From positions 1,798,001 through 1,862,000 of the forward strand of contig NZ_SMTG01000002.1 of the NCBI RefSeq assembly GCF_004358165.1: a stretch of 64,000 nucleotides of DNA, in the 5' to 3' direction. The notes below the pieces were generated by a model. It saw nothing but the letters and a program-made list of their open reading frames with translations, did no database searches and had not been told where the DNA came from. A program made the translations under genes and the position numbers. Each line of letters begins with the position of its first letter. Within the stretch, counting starts at the first letter, position 1. Origin of the DNA: Luteimonas terrae. Lineage in GTDB: Bacteria > Pseudomonadota > Gammaproteobacteria > Xanthomonadales > Xanthomonadaceae. This document shows, one piece after another, positions 59,521-64,000 of the stretch.

Positions 59521-60172
59521 CGGCGTCTCCGGCTGCGGGCTGTGCACGCGCCGCATTGCGGGCATTGCCCGCGGGCGCGGCGCCCGGCGGCGGGAGCACG
59601 TAGCCGGACAGATCGAAACTCACGTCGATGCCGCCGCTGCTCGCGCCTGCCGCCAGCTGGTGGCGCTGGCTGAGGATGTTGAGGTTGTCGACGAACAGGC
59701 GTGGCGTGCCGGTCTCCAGCGAATGCAGCACCGCGGCGAGCTCGGGGTTGCCGCAGCGCAGGCGCACCTGCACGGTCGCGCGCGGGTACTTGTCGTTGCG
59801 CTGGCCGGCGATCGGCGAGCGGTTGCTGATCGCACAGCTGCGATTGCCCGGGCTGGCGTCGAGCACCGCGCTTTCCAGACGCTGCACCAGCGCCGCGGTC
59901 GCGAGTTCGACACCGGCCTGCGGCATGAAGCCGGGCGTGTCCGCCATCGCCGCGCGCGCGCGTTCGAGTTCGGCGCGGACCTGCGGCGCCTGCTCGAGTT
60001 CGCGGCGGATGCGCAGCTCGCGCTCCTGCAGGGTATCGATGCGCGATCCCAGTTCGCGCATCGGCTGCGTCCACCACGGATGGATCAGCAGCAGATAGCC
60101 GAGCAGCAGCACGCCCAGCAGCAGCGCCAGTGCCAGCCAGCGGTCGCGGGCCGATACGGACCTATCGGGCAT
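59510..60172 (-). CDS. gspM: Type II secretion protein GspM (XpsM)
   Basis: A 220-residue bitopic inner-membrane protein: a short cytoplasmic start, one membrane segment (about 13-33), a coiled-coil stretch (about 38-75, RIDTLQERELRIRRELEQ), then a ferredoxin-like periplasmic domain with LVQRLESAVLDASPG and LHSLETGTPRLFVDNLNI. It pairs with GspL in the inner-membrane platform. It overlaps gspL by 11 nt and xpsN by 11 nt. Assignment rests on layout and gene order, since GspM sequences diverge quickly. Confidence 0.88.
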   Translation of the reverse strand: MPDRSVSARDRWLALALLLGVLLLGYLLLIHPWWTQPMRELGSRIDTLQERELRIRRELEQAPQVRAELERARAAMADTPGFMPQAGVELATAALVQRLESAVLDASPGNRSCAISNRSPIAGQRNDKYPRATVQVRLRCGNPELAAVLHSLETGTPRLFVDNLNILSQRHQLAAGASSGGIDVSFDLSGYVLPPPGAAPAGNARNAARAQPAAGDADAD

Positions 60173-61349
60173 CGTCCGCACGCACGGGCTCCTGTGGAGT
60201 GGAAGCGGCCGCCGGCGCATCCGCAGGCGGCGGCACCAGTTCGGCGGTCAGGGTGAAGCGGTCGGCGCGCGAGCGCGGGTCGTTCTGCAGCGCACCGGCC
60301 AGGGCGGGCGCCTTCCACAGCGACGAGCCGGACAGCTGCCCGACGAGCGCGGAGGCTTCGGTGCTCAGGCCGATCAGCAGCACGCGATCCCCCTCGATCG
60401 CGGCCTTTTCGAGCGAGGTCGAATCGGGCAGGCGCCGGGCGAGTTCGTCGAGCACCGCGACGGTCAGCGGTCGCGCGGCACGCTGCGCCTGCAGGAAGGC
60501 CATCCCTTCGCGCAGGTCGGTCAGCTGCTGGCGCTGCGCGGACGCGGCGCGCGCACGCGTGGCTTCGGACGCGACGCGCGCCTCGAGCGCATCCGCCGCG
60601 GCGCTGCGGTTCTCGCGCATCTGCCACAGGCCGAAGGCGGTCAGCAGCACGGCGATGCCGGCGATCAGGATCTGCACGCGGCGCTGCGGGTCCTCGCGGC
60701 GACGCCGACGCGCATCGTCGATCAGGTTGACGCCCAGCGGGCCGGTCTCGCCTTCGAGGTCGATACCGGCGAGCGTCGGCGCCAGCGGCCCCAGCGCCGC
60801 GAGTTGCGCGTCGATCACCGCGCGCGGCACCACGACCAGTTCCACGTCGATCTGGCCATCGCCGCGACGACCGAGCACGCGATGGTCGTAACGCACGTCC
60901 GCCGCGGCGAACGGTGTCTGCCGGTCGATTTCAAAGCTCAGCACGTCGTGCAGGCGGTCGCCGGCCGCTTCGGGCAGGGTCATGCGGCGACGCAGCCCGG
61001 TACGGGCGGGCAGCAGTAGCCACCGCTGCAGATCGATGGTGCGCGCAGCCAGCAGCGCCGCCAGCGGATCGCTGCTGTCATCGAGCGCGGCGCGCGGCAC
61101 CTGCGCCAGATCGCGCACGCCGTTCGCATCCTGCAGCTGCAGGGCGATGTCGCTGCCTGGGCCGGCCAGCAGCAGGCGCCGGCTGGCGAGTCCGAAGACC
61201 TCGCGCACGCGCACCGGCAACCACGCTGCGAGCGACGTGCCCCACCACGACAGGAAACCGCGCAGGCGCGCCGACGTGCGGCCGTCGATGCGCCAGGCGC
61301 GACGGCCGGGCGCGGTCTCGCCCGTGGATGCGGGTGTTGCGGACATCAT
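60162..61349 (-). CDS. gspL: Type II secretion protein GspL (XpsL)
   Basis: A 395-residue platform protein with an actin-like cytoplasmic part (about 1-240; LPARTGLRRRMTLPEA, FEIDRQTPFAAADVRYD), one membrane segment (about 250-270) and a periplasmic coiled coil plus ferredoxin-like domain (VLDELARRLPDSTSLEK, LIGLSTEASALVGQL). GspL recruits the GspE ATPase. The second part resembles PilN, as expected. ATG at 61349 overlaps the gspK stop by 4 nt; a second ATG follows at once. Confidence 0.9.
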   Translation of the reverse strand: MMSATPASTGETAPGRRAWRIDGRTSARLRGFLSWWGTSLAAWLPVRVREVFGLASRRLLLAGPGSDIALQLQDANGVRDLAQVPRAALDDSSDPLAALLAARTIDLQRWLLLPARTGLRRRMTLPEAAGDRLHDVLSFEIDRQTPFAAADVRYDHRVLGRRGDGQIDVELVVVPRAVIDAQLAALGPLAPTLAGIDLEGETGPLGVNLIDDARRRRREDPQRRVQILIAGIAVLLTAFGLWQMRENRSAAADALEARVASEATRARAASAQRQQLTDLREGMAFLQAQRAARPLTVAVLDELARRLPDSTSLEKAAIEGDRVLLIGLSTEASALVGQLSGSSLWKAPALAGALQNDPRSRADRFTLTAELVPPPADAPAAASTPQEPVRADDAR

Positions 61350-62203
61350 CGTGGTGACGCTCCTTCCTCCCAACGCAGCACGCTGTACGCCGTGCCCGGG
61401 ACGGCGCCACCGCCGGTCCTGATCACCGCTCGCAACCGCGCACTGCGTCCCTCCGGGAGCCGCGCGAGGCTCTCGATACTATACGTGCCGCTGCCGCTCC
61501 CCAGCAGCGCGCCCATCAGCTGCGCACCCACCGCCTCGCGGGCCGCGAGGATGGGATCGGCCTCGACACCCGTCGCCTGCAGCACCGGCGCGGCAGCAAA
61601 TTGCGGGTCGGGCGACGGCAGGCGGCTGTAGATGGTCAGGTACGACGACACGGCCTCGAACAGGGCCGGCGTCATGCCCAGCACCTGTTCCACCTCGGCC
61701 ACGCTTTCGAAGGGCGCGTTCTTGGCGCCGTAAGGACGTCCGGCGCTCGCGTAATCGGCGGCCTCGGCGCCGCCGGTGATCTGCACGAAGTCATCGCCGT
61801 CGCGCCAGTCGACGATCGCACCGGCGACCTGAAGCGCCACGTCCGGCTCCGCGCCCGTCGCCTGCAGCAGGGCGGCGATCAGCGTGCCGTCGGCCGCGTT
61901 GAGATCGACCTTGCCGGTCTCGTCGACGATGCGCACGTCCACGGCGACGTCGTGGAAGCGCCACGCGTAGGGCCGGCCGTCGGGCTGCCACTGCAATGCC
62001 GGGTCGTCCATCGCCAGACGCGTCAGCGCGTATTCGAGCCCGGCGCGCGCCGCCTGGTCGGCCGCGACGCCGCGGTACAGCACCCGCCCCTGCTGCTGCT
62101 CGATGCGCGCGGTCAGTGCGAAGGCACCGACCAGCGCGGCCAGCAGCGTGATGAGCCACAGCACCAGCAGCAGCGCGGCCCCGCGGTGCGATCGCAGGCT
62201 CAC
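61346..62203 (-). CDS. gspK: Type II secretion minor pseudopilin GspK (XpsK)
   Basis: A 285-residue tip pseudopilin. The N-terminus SLRSHRGAALLLVLWLITLLAAL is a GspK-type prepilin signal (cleavage after the Gly; no Glu at +5, as usual for GspK). The mature part has DETGKVDLNAAD and ADYASAGRPYGAKNAPFESVAEVEQVLGMTPALF, which are recognisable GspK helical-domain segments. The start is a GTG at 62203 overlapping the gspJ stop (GTGA). It caps the pseudopilus with GspI and GspJ. Confidence 0.92.
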   Translation of the reverse strand: MSLRSHRGAALLLVLWLITLLAALVGAFALTARIEQQQGRVLYRGVAADQAARAGLEYALTRLAMDDPALQWQPDGRPYAWRFHDVAVDVRIVDETGKVDLNAADGTLIAALLQATGAEPDVALQVAGAIVDWRDGDDFVQITGGAEAADYASAGRPYGAKNAPFESVAEVEQVLGMTPALFEAVSSYLTIYSRLPSPDPQFAAAPVLQATGVEADPILAAREAVGAQLMGALLGSGSGTYSIESLARLPEGRSARLRAVIRTGGGAVPGTAYSVLRWEEGASPR

Positions 62204-62838
62204 GGCGCCGGCACCGCATTGCCGGCTTGGCCGGTGCCCTGCGGCAGCGTGACGACGAGCGTGGGCCAGACACCGTCGCGTTCGGTTTCGATCACCACTT
62301 CCACCTGTAAGGGCAGCGACGCCGGACCCCAGCGCTCCTGCCAGCCACCGAGCGCGCCGGTGTCGTCGAACCCGCGGTAGCGCAGGCGCAGCTCGACCAG
62401 GTCGTCGACCAGGGGTTCGGGTGGACGCGGCGTGTCCAGCTCGATGGTGCGTCCGGTCATCACCATGCCGAACGCGACGGTGAGCCGTTGCGACCGGCCC
62501 GCCTCGTCCACGGCGATGTCGTGCAGATGTGGGCCGCCCTGGCCCAGATAGTTCGGCAGGTCGGCCACGAAGCGCAGCCGTTGTGGCTCGCCGACGAACT
62601 GCGAGATCTCGCCGGTGTTCGCGTCGGTCTGGAACGCGATCTGCTGCGCGGATGCGATGCGCCGGCGCAGGAAGCCTTCCACGGCGCGGATGCGCTCGCT
62701 GCGCTGGGCCAGCGCCTCGCCGCGGTCGACGGTCGCGGTGGCCGCGCGGAGCGTCGTCAGTGCCAGCGCCAGACCCGCCGCCAGCAGCACAGTCGCCAGC
62801 AATACTTCGATCAGGGTGAACCCGCGCGCGTGCTTCAT
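62200..62838 (-). CDS. gspJ: Type II secretion minor pseudopilin GspJ (XpsJ)
   Basis: A 212-residue pseudopilin with the type IV prepilin signal HARGFTLIEVLLATVLLAAG: cleavage after Gly6, Phe at +1 and Glu at +5. The C-terminal beta-rich domain shows LVDDLVELRLRYRGFDDTG and a final basic-poor tail. GspJ forms the pseudopilus tip with GspI and GspK. Start at 62838 overlaps gspI by 4 nt. Confidence 0.92.
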   Translation of the reverse strand: MKHARGFTLIEVLLATVLLAAGLALALTTLRAATATVDRGEALAQRSERIRAVEGFLRRRIASAQQIAFQTDANTGEISQFVGEPQRLRFVADLPNYLGQGGPHLHDIAVDEAGRSQRLTVAFGMVMTGRTIELDTPRPPEPLVDDLVELRLRYRGFDDTGALGGWQERWGPASLPLQVEVVIETERDGVWPTLVVTLPQGTGQAGNAVPAP

Positions 62839-63260
62839 GGCAGAAGCGGCCCCGCCACATCAGGTGTGCGCAGGCGCAGCGTGTGCACCTGCAGGCGCTC
62901 GCGCGGGCCACGCTCGCCCCAGTCCACGTCCAGTGCGATCTCGAACAGCTGCTGCCCGGCTGGATCGACCAGCGCCGGCGGCAACGCGGGATCGACGTAC
63001 GGCGTGATCTCGAGCGCCCAGCGGTAGCGACCGTCCTCGAATGTGCCGTCCGCGCGACCGGGCACGACCGGCATCTCGATGCCCAGTCCGTCCAGCAGCG
63101 ATTGCGCATGCAGCGCGGCGCGGCCCGAATCGGCCGCCCAGCGCACCTGGCGCGTGCCGTTCGACAACGTGCCCAGCAACAGCATCAATGCGACGCCCAG
63201 CACCGCGAAGGCCACGATGACTTCGATCAGCGTGTAGCCGCGCTGGCGCCCGCGCGTCAT
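62835..63260 (-). CDS. gspI: Type II secretion minor pseudopilin GspI (XpsI)
   Basis: A 141-residue pseudopilin with the prepilin signal GRQRGYTLIEVIVAFAVLGVALM: cleavage after Gly8 and Glu at +5. Size and the short globular domain (WALEITPYVDP, GERLQVHTLRL-like region) fit GspI, the nucleator of the tip complex. Overlaps gspJ and gspH by 4 nt each, so the minor pseudopilins are made in step. Confidence 0.9.
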   Translation of the reverse strand: MTRGRQRGYTLIEVIVAFAVLGVALMLLLGTLSNGTRQVRWAADSGRAALHAQSLLDGLGIEMPVVPGRADGTFEDGRYRWALEITPYVDPALPPALVDPAGQQLFEIALDVDWGERGPRERLQVHTLRLRTPDVAGPLLP

Positions 63261-63721
63261 TCGTCTGCGGCGCCGCGCTTGAGTCGCACTTCGCCGGTCA
63301 GCCAGGCCACGTCGACCTGCCAGGCCGCATCGCGCAGCAGCACACGTACCCGGCCACCGGTGGCGGCGCCGTCGGCGAAGAACTGGATCACGCCCTCGGT
63401 CTCGCCGGCCTGCAGTTCGCGCGCGCCGGTGAACTCGATCTGCAGCGTGTCGGGGATCGTGCCGTGGCGGCCATTCGGCGCCTGCCAGGTGCGCGCCTGC
63501 GGATCGAGCACGAAGCGCTGCGGCTCGCCGGTCGCGATCGCCTGCGCCCGGGTGTAGCGCAGCTGCGCGGCGATGGTCTTGGCGGTCGACTGCAGCGCGA
63601 TGCGATCGAAACCGCCGGTCATCGCGGCCGCCGCGAGCATGCCGGCCGCGGCGATCAGACCGACGACCAGCAGCATTTCCAGCAGCGAGAAACCGCGGAC
63701 CCTGGCGAAGCGGGACGACAT
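63257..63721 (-). CDS. gspH: Type II secretion minor pseudopilin GspH (XpsH)
   Basis: A 154-residue pseudopilin. The prepilin signal is ARVRGFSLLEMLLVVGLIAAAGM: cleavage before Phe, Glu at +5. The mature domain includes TIAAQLRYTRAQAIATGEPQRF and WLTGEVRLKRG, typical of GspH. ATG at 63721 chosen because it gives a short basic leader; a longer form from 63772 is possible. An 81-bp gap separates it from gspG, in which I see no promoter. Confidence 0.9.
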   Translation of the reverse strand: MSSRFARVRGFSLLEMLLVVGLIAAAGMLAAAAMTGGFDRIALQSTAKTIAAQLRYTRAQAIATGEPQRFVLDPQARTWQAPNGRHGTIPDTLQIEFTGARELQAGETEGVIQFFADGAATGGRVRVLLRDAAWQVDVAWLTGEVRLKRGAADE

Positions 63722-63802
63722 CTGGCGCAACCGGAATCCGTGAGGCGATGCAGCCCGGGAATCTAGCACCATCGGCCGGGCTTGAAGCGCCGCAGCCGCG
63801 GT

Positions 63803-64000
63803 TTACTCGTAGCGGATGTCGGCGTTGACGCTGTCGCCGCCCGGCTTGCGGTCGGCGCCGTAGCTGACGATGTCGAAGGGCTGGCTGGTGCCCGGCGCGC
63901 TAAATTCGTAGGGCGTATTCCAGGGGTCGCGCAGCTCGGCCTCCTTCGCGTACGGACCGAGCCAGCCGCTGGCGCCGCCGGGCTGTGTCACGAGGTCGCC
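63803..64000 (-). CDS. gspG: Type II secretion major pseudopilin GspG, C-terminal part (cut by window edge)
   Basis: Only the last 65 residues are visible; the frame stays open to base 64000. The segment DPWNTPYEF, then PFDIVSYGADRKPGGDSVNADIRY, is the conserved calcium-binding C-terminus of GspG (family consensus DPWGxPY...SxGADG..GG...ADI). GspG builds the pseudopilus shaft. It is first of the visible xps genes; gspE and gspF are expected beyond the edge. Confidence 0.93.
   Translation of the reverse strand, partial: GDLVTQPGGASGWLGPYAKEAELRDPWNTPYEFSAPGTSQPFDIVSYGADRKPGGDSVNADIRYE

Overview
High-GC gammaproteobacterial chromosome segment, most likely Lysobacteraceae/Xanthomonadaceae (Luteimonas/Lysobacter/Xanthomonas relatives). 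Support: type II secretion genes in the Xanthomonas xps order (G-H-I-J-K-L-M-N-D), several very large TonB-dependent receptors paired with carbohydrate genes, a flavin-dependent halogenase next to such a receptor, and intergenic palindromes of the kind common in this family. Coding density is high; many neighbours overlap by 1-4 nt. No rRNA, tRNA, CRISPR array, insertion sequence or phage gene was seen.

Layout. (1) 1-4.7 kb: glutamate synthase gltB (5' end outside the window) and gltD. (2) 4.9-10.1 kb: halogenase and an Oar-like TonB receptor behind a long leader and a LacI-type site. (3) 10.2-12.7 kb: two tandem DUF4124 proteins, an SDR oxidoreductase and a small lipoprotein. (4) 12.7-43.3 kb: a large pectin/rhamnogalacturonan utilisation locus. 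It holds an acetylesterase-cupin fusion, an RpiB-like isomerase, kduD, kduI, a LacI regulator, a GH43 enzyme, a sugar porter, a two-domain methylglyoxal-synthase-like protein, a TRAP transporter (DctM/Q/P) with a hydratase, three esterases, a 1274-residue exported protein of unknown activity, a PL10 pectate lyase, a CE8 pectinesterase, two TonB receptors and kdgK. (5) 43.4-54.5 kb: housekeeping genes (sppA, MATE exporter, DUF3667 protein, ettA, map, pyrF, PHP-type metallohydrolase, pncB). (6) 54.5-64 kb: two glycosyltransferases downstream of the xps type II secretion operon, which runs off the right edge in gspG.

How the pectin genes fit together (inference from families and context): secreted pectinesterase, acetylesterases and pectate lyase, possibly exported by the Xps system, cut and de-esterify pectin. 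The two TonB receptors import oligomers. The GH43 enzyme and the unknown 1274-residue protein trim them in the periplasm. The TRAP and MFS transporters bring uronates and sugars into the cytoplasm. KduI (or the RpiB-like isomerase), KduD and KdgK convert unsaturated uronate products to KDPG. The KDPG aldolase, GH28/GH88/GH105 enzymes and the uxa genes are not in the window.

The most interesting signal is regulatory. A related operator (ATGACACCGG/C...) occurs at five promoter regions of the pectin locus and is echoed, through shared rare codons, inside the 5' coding ends of both pectin TonB receptors. Four receptor/CAZyme promoters also share a GCANC-GCANC direct repeat at a nearly fixed distance (about -43.5) from a common extended -10 (TGYTAGCGT-like). 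Together these look like a compact two-input regulon.
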